A stretch of 64,000 nt of DNA from Chryseobacterium sp. Leaf180. GTDB taxonomy: Bacteria; Bacteroidota; Bacteroidia; Flavobacteriales; Weeksellaceae. This document shows positions 45,885 through 56,234 of the stretch, in pieces; position 1 is the stretch's first letter, and each line of letters opens with the position of its first letter. The position numbers and the translations under genes are program-made. Location: assembly GCF_001424585.1 (NCBI RefSeq), contig NZ_LMPJ01000001.1:1428450-1492449 (forward strand). Direction: 5' to 3'. The notes under the pieces are model-generated. The model saw nothing but the letters and a program-made list of their open reading frames with translations, was not told where the DNA came from and made no database searches.

Positions 45885-46709
45885 ATGAATTTTCTAAAAA
45901 TACTAGATAAAATTGCGAACGAAGATTTGTCGTTCAAGCAAACATCGCGTGCGGGAGCACTTTCAGATCTTACTGCATTCGGAAAAAAAGCAGCAGCAGT
46001 TGCCATTCCTCTAGGATTGGCAGGAGCAATGTCTGGAAACGCAAAAGCACAGGTAGCTACACCTGCGCCAACTACAGGTAATCCTGTAACAGCGAAAAGT
46101 GCACTTACAGATGCGTTACAGTTAGCTCTTACATTGGAATATCTTGAAGATGATTATTACACGAAAGGTTTGGCTATGACCAACCTGATCCCAACAGCGG
46201 ACCGTGTCATTTTCCAGCAGATTTTAAAGCACGAAAGTGCTCACGTTGCTTTCCTTAAAAGTACTTTAACTTCTTTAGGTGTAACTCCAGGAGCAAAACC
46301 AAACTTTAACTATACCTTAAACGGTCAGTTCTCACCAATGACTAATTACACTCAGTTTCTTGTGCTAGCTCAGGCTTTTGAAGATACTGGTGTAAGAGCA
46401 TATAAAGGTCAGGCAGGAAATGTAATGTCTAGCCAGGCAGTGTTGCAGGCAGCGTTACAGATTCACTCAGTAGAAGCGAGACACGCGTCTATGGTAAGAA
46501 GAATTCGTGCTCAAAAAGGATGGATTGAAGGAAACGATGGTGGGAACATGCCTTCTCAGACAAACGCTGTTTACGCAGGTGAAGAGCAGACAATTCAGGC
46601 CGGATTTAATACAGCAACTAAATTTGGTGCAGCGGCAGGTTCTGCAGCTTATGACGAAATTCTTACCACTGCACAGACAACAGCAATCGCTAGTTTGTTT
46701 ATTCAGTAA
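45885..46709 (+). CDS. Second exported ferritin-like di-iron protein
   Basis: 274 residues. Paralogue of the preceding gene with the same ligand set: YLEDDYY, KHESAHVAF, FEDTGVRAY and SVEARHASMVR. The N-terminus has a hydrophobic stretch (about 35-50) ending in NAKAQ, a likely signal-peptidase I site, and no lipobox; SRAG at 21-24 has only one Arg of a Tat pair. It may form a complex with the lipidated paralogue, which would then be the anchor. Ends at a strong terminator. Confidence 0.85.
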   Translation: MNFLKILDKIANEDLSFKQTSRAGALSDLTAFGKKAAAVAIPLGLAGAMSGNAKAQVATPAPTTGNPVTAKSALTDALQLALTLEYLEDDYYTKGLAMTNLIPTADRVIFQQILKHESAHVAFLKSTLTSLGVTPGAKPNFNYTLNGQFSPMTNYTQFLVLAQAFEDTGVRAYKGQAGNVMSSQAVLQAALQIHSVEARHASMVRRIRAQKGWIEGNDGGNMPSQTNAVYAGEEQTIQAGFNTATKFGAAAGSAAYDEILTTAQTTAIASLFIQ

Positions 46710-46732
46710 TAAATAGCTTTTAAGTATAGTAC

Positions 46733-46770
46733 AAATCCTCTTCTGCTTTGCCAAAAGAGGATTTTTTATT
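46733..46770 (+). terminator. Terminator of the ferritin-like operon
   Basis: AAATCCTCTT / AAGAGGATTT with a 12-nt loop, then T-rich tail. Confidence 0.8.
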
Positions 46771-46781
46771 TATTTAAAACA

Positions 46782-46812
46782 AAAATTCCCGGAATAGTTT
46801 TCCGGGAATTTT
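46782..46812 (-). terminator. Terminator of the ABC-F gene
   Basis: AAAATTCCCGGA / TCCGGGAATTTT, 12-bp perfect stem just after the minus-strand stop, giving a back-to-back pair with the ferritin-operon terminator. Confidence 0.75.
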
Positions 46813-46834
46813 ATTATTAAAATAATGCTGCTAA

Positions 46835-48481
<1,647 letters not shown>

Positions 48482-48572
48482 TTACGAAAAGAAATCGGGT
48501 AATTATAATATTGTAATTATCAAGTTTTTGTAGGCGCAGTTTTTGATTATCACACGAGCAGATTTTATTTAA

Positions 48573-49031
48573 ATGAAAATAGAAAAGACAGTTACGATTC
48601 TTAACAAAAGAGCAAAATTCGAGTATGAAATTCTCGAGCAGGTAGAGGCCGGCATCGTACTGACAGGAACAGAGATAAAATCGTTAAGGTCTTCTAAGGC
48701 TTCTATCACAGAATCTTTCTGTCAGTTTATTGATAATGAGTTATATATTATTAATATGATGATCGATGAATATAAGCTGGGTACCTTTTATAATCACAAG
48801 ACAAAAAGGGAACGAAAATTGCTGTTGCACAAAAAAGAAATTCTGCGTTTTGAAAAGAAGATGAAAGACGCCGGAAACACGATTATCGCATTGAAGTTGT
48901 ATATCAATAGCAGTGGGAAGGCTAAGGTTTTAATAGCATTGGCGAGAGGTAAAAAACTCTTTGATAAGAGAGAGGCCATAAAAGATAGAGAAAATAAGCG
49001 AAACCTCGACAGAATATTAAAGAAAAGTTAA
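48573..49031 (+). CDS. smpB: SsrA-binding protein SmpB
   Basis: 152 residues. Delivers tmRNA to stalled ribosomes (trans-translation). EQVEAGIVLTGTEIKSLRSS and the C-terminal basic tail KREAIKDRENKRNLDRILKK are conserved (here KREA..RENKR). Single gene, divergent from the ABC-F gene. No tmRNA gene lies nearby. Confidence 0.96.
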   Translation: MKIEKTVTILNKRAKFEYEILEQVEAGIVLTGTEIKSLRSSKASITESFCQFIDNELYIINMMIDEYKLGTFYNHKTKRERKLLLHKKEILRFEKKMKDAGNTIIALKLYINSSGKAKVLIALARGKKLFDKREAIKDRENKRNLDRILKKS

Positions 49032-49048
49032 AAATCACTTTGAAAACT

Positions 49049-49079
49049 TTGTTTATAAAGAAAAATTATATTTATTTTG
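49049..49079 (+). promoter_or_regulatory. Possible promoter of the OmpA-like gene
   Basis: TTG (49049-49051), 21-nt spacer, TATTTTG (49073-49079), one T short of the TAnnTTTG box. Leader about 25 nt. Confidence 0.35.
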
Positions 49080-49108
49080 CAATATCAATTATTTAATCAA
49101 TTAATTCT

Positions 49109-50578
49109 ATGAAAAATCTAAAGTTAGGACTTTCAGCAGTGGCGCTTACTGTGGCCTCTACTGTTTTTGCCCAGACGACCAACAATCCGTGGTTAATCGG
49201 AGTTGGTGCGCACGGCGAAAATCACATAGCAGTGCGTAACGACATCAGTGGTTCGTTTGCTGTGAAAAATTTACAAAAGAGAATGTTCAACGTAGGGAAC
49301 TATTCTATCACTCCGCCATTATCTAAATTAACTGTTGCGAGAAACATCGCAAAAGGTTTTGTAATCGACTGGTCTACTACTGTAGGTAACGTTGAGAACA
49401 TGAGATTTAATAACGGTAAAGAATTTATGTTGATGACCGGTTTAGGTCTTCAGGTAAAAGCTGCAGGTCTTCTTTGGGACGAAGAGTCTTGGTTTGATCC
49501 GTATTTGAGAGTTGGTGGTAACTACCTTAGACAAGATTACACAGGTCTTACATTTCCTAGAACTGATGTAACAGGTCTTCTTCTTACAAACGGAGAAAAC
49601 GGTAATGAAAACGGTAAAGCTAATTTCTTTACAGTTTCTGCTGGTGCTGGTGCTAACTTCTGGTTGACTAAGAACTTCGGTCTTGGTGTAACTGGAGATT
49701 ACGTAGGTACTCCAACAGACAAAGCTCAGTATGCAAACTTTTGGCAAGCTTCTGCTTCCTTATTATTTAGATTTGGAAACAGAGATAGAGATAAGGATGG
49801 TATCCTAGATAAAGATGATTTGTGTCCTGATACACCAGGTTTACCAGAATTCCAGGGATGTCCTGATACAGACGGTGATGGAGTTCCAGATAAAGACGAT
49901 CAGTGTCCAGATGTTGCTGGTCCGGTTGAAAACAACGGTTGCCCTTGGCCAGATACTGATGGAGACGGAATTATCGACAAAGATGATGCTTGTCCTACAG
50001 TTGCAGGTCCTGCAGAAAACAACGGTTGTCCTTGGCCAGATACTGACGGCGACGGAATCTTAGATAAGGATGATGCTTGTCCTAATGTACCAGGTGTTGC
50101 TGAATTCCAAGGATGTCCTCCTCCAGCGAAACCACCAATCGTTGAGGTTTTGACAACTGAATTGAAAGATATCTTGTTTGACTTTAACAAAGCTACAATC
50201 AGACCTCAGTCTAACGGTAGATTAGATAATGCTGCTAAAATTATTAAAGAAGCTCCAGTTGAGAACTTTGTAGTAGTAGGTATGACGGATAAAAAAGGTA
50301 GCGATGCTTACAACTTAAAACTTTCTAGAGAAAGAGCTGCATCTGTAGTAAATGCTTTGGAAGCGAGAGGCGTAAATCCATCAGTGCTTAAATCAATCGG
50401 TATCGGTGAGCAGGAAGCTACAGTTCCAGAAACAGCTACTGACGCTGAAAGAATGGCTGACAGAAAAGTAATCGTAAGAGCTGTAACAGGATCTGAGTGG
50501 GAAACCATGAAGAAAAATGATATGACAGTTGCTACGCCTGTTAAGAAAAAAGCTCCGGCTAAGAAAAAAAGAAAATAA
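49109..50578 (+). CDS. OmpA-family outer membrane protein with thrombospondin type 3 repeats
   Basis: 489 residues: signal peptide (1-21, ending FAQ), an N-terminal eight-stranded barrel (~25-225), four Asp-rich calcium-binding TSP3 repeats (DxDGDGxxDKDDxCP units, ~228-345), the peptidoglycan-binding OmpA domain (~355-470; ILFDFNKATIRP and ERAASVVNALEARGV), and a basic tail (KKKAPAKKKRK). A structural outer-membrane to cell-wall link, usually very abundant in Flavobacteriia. The repeats are strongly conserved at DNA level. Confidence 0.94.
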   Translation: MKNLKLGLSAVALTVASTVFAQTTNNPWLIGVGAHGENHIAVRNDISGSFAVKNLQKRMFNVGNYSITPPLSKLTVARNIAKGFVIDWSTTVGNVENMRFNNGKEFMLMTGLGLQVKAAGLLWDEESWFDPYLRVGGNYLRQDYTGLTFPRTDVTGLLLTNGENGNENGKANFFTVSAGAGANFWLTKNFGLGVTGDYVGTPTDKAQYANFWQASASLLFRFGNRDRDKDGILDKDDLCPDTPGLPEFQGCPDTDGDGVPDKDDQCPDVAGPVENNGCPWPDTDGDGIIDKDDACPTVAGPAENNGCPWPDTDGDGILDKDDACPNVPGVAEFQGCPPPAKPPIVEVLTTELKDILFDFNKATIRPQSNGRLDNAAKIIKEAPVENFVVVGMTDKKGSDAYNLKLSRERAASVVNALEARGVNPSVLKSIGIGEQEATVPETATDAERMADRKVIVRAVTGSEWETMKKNDMTVATPVKKKAPAKKKRK

Positions 50579-50599
50579 TTAGATTTTCTTAATACTATA

Positions 50600-50630
50600 A
50601 ATACCTTCGGTTTTCCGGAGGTATTTTTTT
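50600..50630 (+). terminator. Terminator of the OmpA-like gene
   Basis: AATACCTtCGG / CCGgAGGTATT (one mismatch) followed by T8. Confidence 0.85.
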
Positions 50631-50675
50631 TATGCCTGAAATTGATTATTTTTGTTTAAATATTACAAAAGAAAA

Positions 50676-51416
50676 ATGGGAAGAGCATTTGAATATAGAA
50701 AAGCATCTAAGATGGCCCGCTGGGATAAAATGGCCAAAACTTTTTCGAAAATCGGGAAAGATATTGCATTAGCGGTAAAAGCTGGAGGATCAGATCCAGA
50801 AGCAAATCCTGCACTGCGAAGATGTATTCAGAATGCTAAAGGCGCCAACATGCCTAAAGACAATGTGGAGCGTGCCATCAAGAAAGCGAGTGGAGCTGAT
50901 GCAGAAAACTATGAGGAAATCACATATGAAGGTTACGGTCAAGGTGGTGTCGCATTTTTCGTTGAATGCACAACCAATAACACAACGCGTACTGTAGCTA
51001 ACGTTCGTGCTATTTTCAATAAATTTGATGGAAACTTAGGTAAGAATGGTGAGTTGGCATTTATCTTCGACAGAAAAGGAATTTTCAGTATCGATCGTGC
51101 TCAGATCAAAATGGATTGGGATGATTTTGAAATGGAAATGATCGACGGCGGCGCAGAAGATGTAGAAAGCGACGATGATGAGGTAATGATTACCACAGCT
51201 TTTGAAGACTTCGGAATGTTATCACATAAGCTTGATGAGCTTGGTATTGAAGTAAAAAGTGCTGAATTGCAGAGAATTCCTAATCTTTCAAAAGATGTTA
51301 GCGACGAGCAGTTTAAAGCCAATATGAAGATGCTCGAACGCTTCGAGGAAGATGACGATGTGCAGAATGTCTTCCATAATATGGAGATTACAGACGCGCA
51401 TCTGGAGGCGATGTAA
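50676..51416 (+). CDS. yebC: YebC/PmpR-family protein
   Basis: 246 residues from ATG at 50676 (MGRAFEYRKASKMARWDKMA), the usual YebC start form in Bacteroidota; an in-frame TTG at 50652 is not used. Three-domain fold with conserved KAGGSDPEANPALRRCIQNAK, NMPKDNVERAIKKA, YEGYGQGGVAFFVEC and NKFDGNLGKNG. The family was described as transcription regulators and more recently as factors that relieve ribosome stalling on proline stretches. The -7-like TATTTTTG at 50647-50654 lies 21 nt upstream. Confidence 0.95.
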   Translation: MGRAFEYRKASKMARWDKMAKTFSKIGKDIALAVKAGGSDPEANPALRRCIQNAKGANMPKDNVERAIKKASGADAENYEEITYEGYGQGGVAFFVECTTNNTTRTVANVRAIFNKFDGNLGKNGELAFIFDRKGIFSIDRAQIKMDWDDFEMEMIDGGAEDVESDDDEVMITTAFEDFGMLSHKLDELGIEVKSAELQRIPNLSKDVSDEQFKANMKMLERFEEDDDVQNVFHNMEITDAHLEAM

Positions 51417-51476
51417 ATATAATCTTAGATTCATATACAGTTCACTTTCAAGTCTTTTCTTTGCTTAAAATCTTTT

Positions 51477-52301
51477 ATGAAAAGAAATCTTGAGCTGGTA
51501 GTGATTTCTGATGTGCATCTTGGTACATACGGCTGCAAAGCCAAAGAACTGCTTCGGTATTTGAATTCCATTCAGCCTAAAACGCTCGTTTTGAATGGTG
51601 ATATTATCGATATCTGGCAGTTCAAAAAATCTTATTTTCCGAAAACGCATCTTAAGGTGATCAAGAAAATTCTTTCTTTTGCCACCAAGAATACAGATGT
51701 ATACTACATTACCGGAAATCATGACGAAATGTTCAGGAAATTTACAGACTTTGAGTTGGGCAAACTCAAAGTCTGTAATAAACTGTGCCTTGAACTTGAC
51801 CGAAAAAAAACCTGGATTTTTCACGGAGATGTTTTTGATGCTTCCGTGCAGCACTCAAAGTGGATTGCAAAGCTTGGAGGCAAAGGCTACGATCTTCTGA
51901 TTGTAATTAATAATCTTGTAAACTGGTTTTTGGACAAACTGGGAAAAGAGAAATATTCATTTTCAAAAAAGATTAAAAACAACGTAAAAAAGGCCGTGAA
52001 ATACATTGGAGATTTTGAACTTACAGCATCAGAACTGGCAATCGACAATGCTTATGATTACGTAATTTGCGGACATATTCATCAGCCACAGATTCGTGAA
52101 GTGACTAACAGGAAAGGTACGTGCACATACTTAAATTCCGGTGACTGGATCGAAAATCTTTCTGCTTTAGAATATAATCTAGGAAAGTGGAATATTTTCT
52201 ATTACGAAGAGCATAAAGATCTTCTGAAAGATGAGATCGAAGAAGAATTTGCTGAAATGGATCACGCTGATTTACTTAAAATCGTAACACAATTTGCATA
52301 A
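51477..52301 (+). CDS. LpxH-like metallophosphoesterase
   Basis: 274 residues with all calcineurin-type metal motifs: SDVHLG (D-x-H), LNGDIIDIW (GD), GNHDE, HGDVFD and CGHIHQP (GHxH). This is the LpxH subgroup, which cleaves UDP-2,3-diacylglucosamine to lipid X in lipid A synthesis; related enzymes in this phylum act on other envelope lipids, so I leave the symbol empty. The glycosyltransferase gene follows with a 1-nt gap, pointing to envelope glycolipid metabolism. Confidence 0.85.
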   Translation: MKRNLELVVISDVHLGTYGCKAKELLRYLNSIQPKTLVLNGDIIDIWQFKKSYFPKTHLKVIKKILSFATKNTDVYYITGNHDEMFRKFTDFELGKLKVCNKLCLELDRKKTWIFHGDVFDASVQHSKWIAKLGGKGYDLLIVINNLVNWFLDKLGKEKYSFSKKIKNNVKKAVKYIGDFELTASELAIDNAYDYVICGHIHQPQIREVTNRKGTCTYLNSGDWIENLSALEYNLGKWNIFYYEEHKDLLKDEIEEEFAEMDHADLLKIVTQFA

Positions 52302-52302
52302 C

Positions 52303-53274
52303 ATGAAAGTTCTGTACGCCTTTCAGGGAACGGGAAACGGCCACATCGCACGAGCTCAGCAGATCATTCCCATTCTTAAAAAACATGCAACCGTAGATAC
52401 ATTGATCAGCGGACATCAATCGCAGCTGTGTGGTGATTTTGACATTGATTTTCAGCATCGCGGAATTTCTCTGCTCTACAACAAAACCGGTGGGCTTTCC
52501 TATAAAAAAATCATTGCTGAAAACGATTTTAAAAAAACTGTAAAACTGATCCGCGAAATTGACCTGCAGCATTACGATCTTATCATAAACGATTACGAAC
52601 CGATCACTGCGTGGGCAAGTAAAATCAGAGGTTTTAATATGATTGAAATGAGTCATCAGGCAGCTTTAAGTTTTGCAGAAACGCCAAAACCTAAACGCAA
52701 AGAGATTTTCGGAAACTTGTTTTTAAAGCATTACGCTCCGAGCAAAATTAAAATTGGGTTCCACTTTGAGAATTATCATTCACAGATCAAAAAACCGGTG
52801 ATCAGGGAGAAAATTAGAAATTTAAATCCAGAGAGAAATGGCTTTTATATTGTTTATCTTCCCAGTTTTTCAGACGAAAATATTATAAAACTGCTTTCGC
52901 AAGTCGATGTTCAGTGGAAAGTTTTTTCTAAATATACTAAAACCAATTATAGAATTAATAACATCGAAATTTTTCCTGTCGGAGAATCGGCATTTCTTTC
53001 CAGTTTCGAATTGTGTGAAGGAATTCTGTGCAATGCCGGTTTCGAAGGCCCTGCAGAAGCTTTGTTTTTAAATAAAAAACTCTTTGTGATTCCTATTCAT
53101 CGGCAGTATGAACAGGAATGTAATGCTTTTGCACTTCAGCAAATGGGAATTCCCACTTCAAAAAAATTGGATATTGTAGAAATTCAAAAATGGGTTAATT
53201 CAGAACAAAATCATCAGGTTTTCTATCCTAATGACGTTGAGGAAACTATTCTAAAAAACGTTTTATCGATGTAG
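52303..53274 (+). CDS. Glycosyltransferase, MurG/MGD-like (GT-B fold)
   Basis: 323 residues from ATG at 52303 (an upstream in-frame TTG at 52294 is inside the previous gene). N-terminal YAFQGTGNGHIARAQQIIP is the Gly-rich loop of GT-B enzymes; the C-terminal ILCNAGFEGPAEALFLNKKL with HRQYEQECNA is the nucleotide-sugar site of the TIGR00661-type family. It probably transfers a sugar from a UDP-sugar to a membrane lipid. The acceptor is unknown. Its end overlaps the convergent acetyltransferase gene by 12 bases. Confidence 0.85.
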   Translation: MKVLYAFQGTGNGHIARAQQIIPILKKHATVDTLISGHQSQLCGDFDIDFQHRGISLLYNKTGGLSYKKIIAENDFKKTVKLIREIDLQHYDLIINDYEPITAWASKIRGFNMIEMSHQAALSFAETPKPKRKEIFGNLFLKHYAPSKIKIGFHFENYHSQIKKPVIREKIRNLNPERNGFYIVYLPSFSDENIIKLLSQVDVQWKVFSKYTKTNYRINNIEIFPVGESAFLSSFELCEGILCNAGFEGPAEALFLNKKLFVIPIHRQYEQECNAFALQQMGIPTSKKLDIVEIQKWVNSEQNHQVFYPNDVEETILKNVLSM

Positions 53275-53553
53275 AAAAATATCTTCCACATCATTCATCC
53301 GCGACATTACAGCGCGGGCGTAAGAGCAGTGCGGATAGACTTTCCAGTTATTGTCGCGCGCATATTTTATAGCTTCTTCCACAAGATATTTTCCCATTCC
53401 ACGGCCTTCGAATTCACGGTGAACCAAAACGAAAGATATAATGAGTTTATTTTCTTCAGGAAAAACAGTGTAGGTCAGTCGGCCAACTTCAGCAGTTTCT
53501 TTTTTTAAAGTAATCACGCCGCCGTTTCCGGTTTTTTTATTTTCAAATAGCAT
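53263..53553 (-). CDS. Small GNAT-fold N-acetyltransferase (YjdJ type)
   Basis: 96 residues, the short form of the GNAT fold: LIISFVLVHREFEGRGMGKYLVEEAIKYA holds the acetyl-CoA loop (RGMGKYL), followed by WKVYPHCSYARAVM. Substrate unknown. Tail-to-tail overlap of 12 bases with the glycosyltransferase gene. Confidence 0.88.
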   Translation of the reverse strand: MLFENKKTGNGGVITLKKETAEVGRLTYTVFPEENKLIISFVLVHREFEGRGMGKYLVEEAIKYARDNNWKVYPHCSYARAVMSRMNDVEDIFLHR

Positions 53554-53620
53554 AAAACGGTTTTATATTTTCCATCAAAAATTAAACCGACATGTCTTTT
53601 GTTGATTTAAAAATGATTCG

Positions 53621-54367
53621 TTAAAGATCTCGTCCCGTATAGTAATTGTAATCTTTGATAACCGTTCCCACGAACTGCCGCTCAGTCATTTTAGTAGGAT
53701 CAATCTCGATTTTCAGAAGCTCTTTTATTTTAGTTGAAAGTCTGCTGATCACTTTGCGGTCATCAAGATTCAGGGCACTTACGTAGTTTTCTTTGATGAT
53801 GCGCATATCGTTGTCATTTAAAGCAACAACCTGCGGAAACTGCGGAACATAATCTGCCTGAATATTCTCTAAAATTGTATGTGAGATATTGATGTCGTTG
53901 CGTAGGGAAATCACCGCCGTTCCGGCTGCCATGTCGCCCAAACGCTGATTGTTTTTTGAAACGATGATGGCAATTAAACCAATTAGAAGAATCGAAACAT
54001 CGATAATTCTGAAAATCCATCGGATCAGATAATCGCCAAAACCTGCCTGATAACCGTCGATTTTCACCACACGAAGTTTCATGATTTTTTTTCCGGGCGT
54101 CTGGCCGTCCATCAGCGTTTCCAGAACCAAAAAATAGAGCTGCGACGGAAGTAGTATTATCAGATAAACAGCACCTTGGCTCCAGTTGTCCATTCCCTGT
54201 AAAATATAGCCCAGTTTAAAGAACCCGTAAAACAGATAAAGACATAAACCCGCGAAGCTGTATTTTATCAAAAAGTCAATAAAAAATGCCACGAAGCGCT
54301 CACCAACGTTTGAAACATTAAAATTAATATTTACATTTTGTGACGTATTGATCGCTATTTGAGACAT
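53621..54367 (-). CDS. RDD family membrane protein
   Basis: 248 residues. RDD domain with three helices: ERFVAFFIDFLIKYSF (RxxAxxxD variant), DGQTPGKKIMKLRV (the GxTxGKxxxxxRV motif) and RWIFRIIDV. The C-terminal ~90 residues are soluble. The role is unknown; some RDD proteins act as Na+/H+ antiporters. It is divergent from the SpoIIM gene with only 25 nt between, and this pair heads the MoxR/DUF58 cluster, where an RDD gene is a regular member. Confidence 0.88.
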   Translation of the reverse strand: MSQIAINTSQNVNINFNVSNVGERFVAFFIDFLIKYSFAGLCLYLFYGFFKLGYILQGMDNWSQGAVYLIILLPSQLYFLVLETLMDGQTPGKKIMKLRVVKIDGYQAGFGDYLIRWIFRIIDVSILLIGLIAIIVSKNNQRLGDMAAGTAVISLRNDINISHTILENIQADYVPQFPQVVALNDNDMRIIKENYVSALNLDDRKVISRLSTKIKELLKIEIDPTKMTERQFVGTVIKDYNYYTGRDL

Positions 54368-54392
54368 ATTTTTTGTTATTTTAGCCTTAGAT

Positions 54393-55412
54393 ATGAGAGA
54401 GGTTTACTTCATCAAACAAAATAAAGAAAAATGGTTGGGAATTGAGCAGGTAATCAACGGTAAATTGAAAAAAAATCCGGATGATCTCTCGTCGCTGTAC
54501 ATCAACCTCATCAACGATCTTTCCTTTGCCCAAACCTATTATCCGAAAAGCAATACCACGGTTTATCTCAATCATCTTTCTTCCAGAATTTACCAGAAAA
54601 TTTATAAAACCAAGCGCACCGAAAAAAACCGGCTTCTGCATTTTTTCTTTACAGAAGTTCCGCTGCTCGTGTATGAGTACCGGAGATTCATGACTTATGC
54701 TTTTATTTTCTTTTTCATTTTTACGATGGTCGGTGTTTTGTCGGCGATTTACGATAAAGAATTTGTAAATATCATTCTTGGTGATGAATATGTAAACCGC
54801 ACAATTCGGAATATTAAAGCCGGAAATCCGGTAGGCGTTTATCAGGAAGGCAGCACGTGGGGAAGCACAATTACTATTACCTTTAATAACATTGGAGTAG
54901 GTGCCAAAATGTATCTTTTTGGCATTATTGGCGGCATCGGTTCGCTGTATATTTTGCTTAGCAACTCGATTATGCTGGGATCTTTTCAATATTTTTTCTA
55001 CGAATACGGCGCGTTGAAAGACAGCGCAAAAGGAATCTGGCTTCACGGAGTTTACGAGATTTTCTCAATGGTTATCGAGGCGATGTGTGGTCTGATTCTC
55101 GGTACGTCGATACTTTTTCCGAAAACATTTTCAAGGTTTGAATCTTTTAAAATCGGTTTTAAAAATTCTTTCAAAATATATTTGAGTACGATCCCTTTTA
55201 CAGTCTGTGCTGGTATTATTGAAGGCTATGTTACGCGTCACGCGCTGAAAATGCCTGGAATTCTGAATTTTCTAATCATCTCTTTCTGCCTTTTCAGCAT
55301 CGTTTTTTATTACATCATTTTACCGCGGCTGATTCATTTTCAGTATGGCGGAAACGCGGATGAGCTTTTAGAAAATGCCAAGAAGAATAATAGAAATCCG
55401 GAACGTTTTTAA
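54393..55412 (+). CDS. SpoIIM-like (stage II sporulation M/DUF95) membrane protein
   Basis: 339 residues with an N-terminal cytoplasmic part (~1-95) and about six membrane helices. The domain is recognised by NNIGVGAKMYLFGIIGGIGSLYILLSNSIMLGSF and HGVYEIFSMVIEAMCGLILG. The organism need not sporulate; the family is common in non-sporulating bacteria next to RDD and MoxR genes. The start lies 25 nt from that of the RDD gene, so the divergent promoters overlap. The DUF4129 gene follows after 18 nt. Confidence 0.87.
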   Translation: MREVYFIKQNKEKWLGIEQVINGKLKKNPDDLSSLYINLINDLSFAQTYYPKSNTTVYLNHLSSRIYQKIYKTKRTEKNRLLHFFFTEVPLLVYEYRRFMTYAFIFFFIFTMVGVLSAIYDKEFVNIILGDEYVNRTIRNIKAGNPVGVYQEGSTWGSTITITFNNIGVGAKMYLFGIIGGIGSLYILLSNSIMLGSFQYFFYEYGALKDSAKGIWLHGVYEIFSMVIEAMCGLILGTSILFPKTFSRFESFKIGFKNSFKIYLSTIPFTVCAGIIEGYVTRHALKMPGILNFLIISFCLFSIVFYYIILPRLIHFQYGGNADELLENAKKNNRNPERF

Positions 55413-55430
55413 TTTTCTGCAATATTGATT

Positions 55431-56228
55431 ATGAAAAAACTCTGGATTCTTTTTTTGATCATTTCAGCAGGATTTTTTTCTGCTCAGGAAACGTACTCTT
55501 CGCCTCCGCCGCCTGCAGAAGCTGATTCTGAACTGTCGTACGAAGAGCGTGGTTGGTACGATGCCGATTCTGTTTTAGCAGAGCGGCCCATCACCGAAAG
55601 CCAGATTTATCCTAAAAAGTTTAAAGAAAATCTGCTTCAGCGGTACAAGAGCGACGATTTTAAATATCAGGAACCAGAAGAGAAAAAATCTGGGTTTTGG
55701 GAACGTTTTGCGAGATTTATGAATCGTGTTTTGGCTAAAATTTTTGGTAAAAGTGCGGGTGCTTCAGCTTCTGGAAACCTTGGTGCGATTGCCATTCGGC
55801 TTTTTGCGATTATTTTGGCCGGCTTTGTTCTGTATTTCATCATCAGGTTTTTGGTCGGGAAAGACGGAAATCTGTTTTTCGGAAAACGGAATAAAAAACT
55901 CATCATCAAAGCAGAAAATATCGACGAAAATATTCATGAAATTAATTTTGCAGAAGCCATTTCGCAGTCTGAAAATGAGCACGATTACCGCTCGGCAATC
56001 CGCTATCAGTTTCTTTTGATTTTAAAAAAACTGAGTGACCGAAAAAAAATTGTCTGGAATCCTGAAAAAACAAATCACGATTACGAAAATGAAATTTCAG
56101 ATCTGACACTGAAACAGGATTTTGCAAAGCTTCTTTCCATTTTCGAATATGTTTGGTATGGCGAATTTGCGGTTGACGCCAAAGATTATGAGCGTATCAA
56201 AACACAGTTTCAATCTTTTAAATCTTAA
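55431..56228 (+). CDS. DUF4129 domain protein
   Basis: 265 residues from ATG at 55431. Signal peptide or first helix (MKKLWILFLIISAGFFSA), an extracytoplasmic segment, a membrane helix (~120-143), and a cytoplasmic C-terminal DUF4129 domain with YRSAIRYQFLLILKKLSDRK and NPEKTNHDYENE. Members lie beside MoxR/DUF58 genes and are often fused to transglutaminase domains; here it stands alone. The DUF4350 gene follows after 6 nt. Confidence 0.85.
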   Translation: MKKLWILFLIISAGFFSAQETYSSPPPPAEADSELSYEERGWYDADSVLAERPITESQIYPKKFKENLLQRYKSDDFKYQEPEEKKSGFWERFARFMNRVLAKIFGKSAGASASGNLGAIAIRLFAIILAGFVLYFIIRFLVGKDGNLFFGKRNKKLIIKAENIDENIHEINFAEAISQSENEHDYRSAIRYQFLLILKKLSDRKKIVWNPEKTNHDYENEISDLTLKQDFAKLLSIFEYVWYGEFAVDAKDYERIKTQFQSFKS

Positions 56229-56234
56229 AAACAG

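Noticed and set aside
49796..50090. Regular DNA repeats that might suggest an array
   Set aside because: They encode the TSP3 calcium-binding repeats of the OmpA-like protein in frame; there are no spacers of CRISPR type.
52294..52302. TTG start three codons upstream for the glycosyltransferase
   Set aside because: It lies in the end of the preceding gene; ATG at 52303 directly precedes the conserved KVLYAFQGTGNGH strand.
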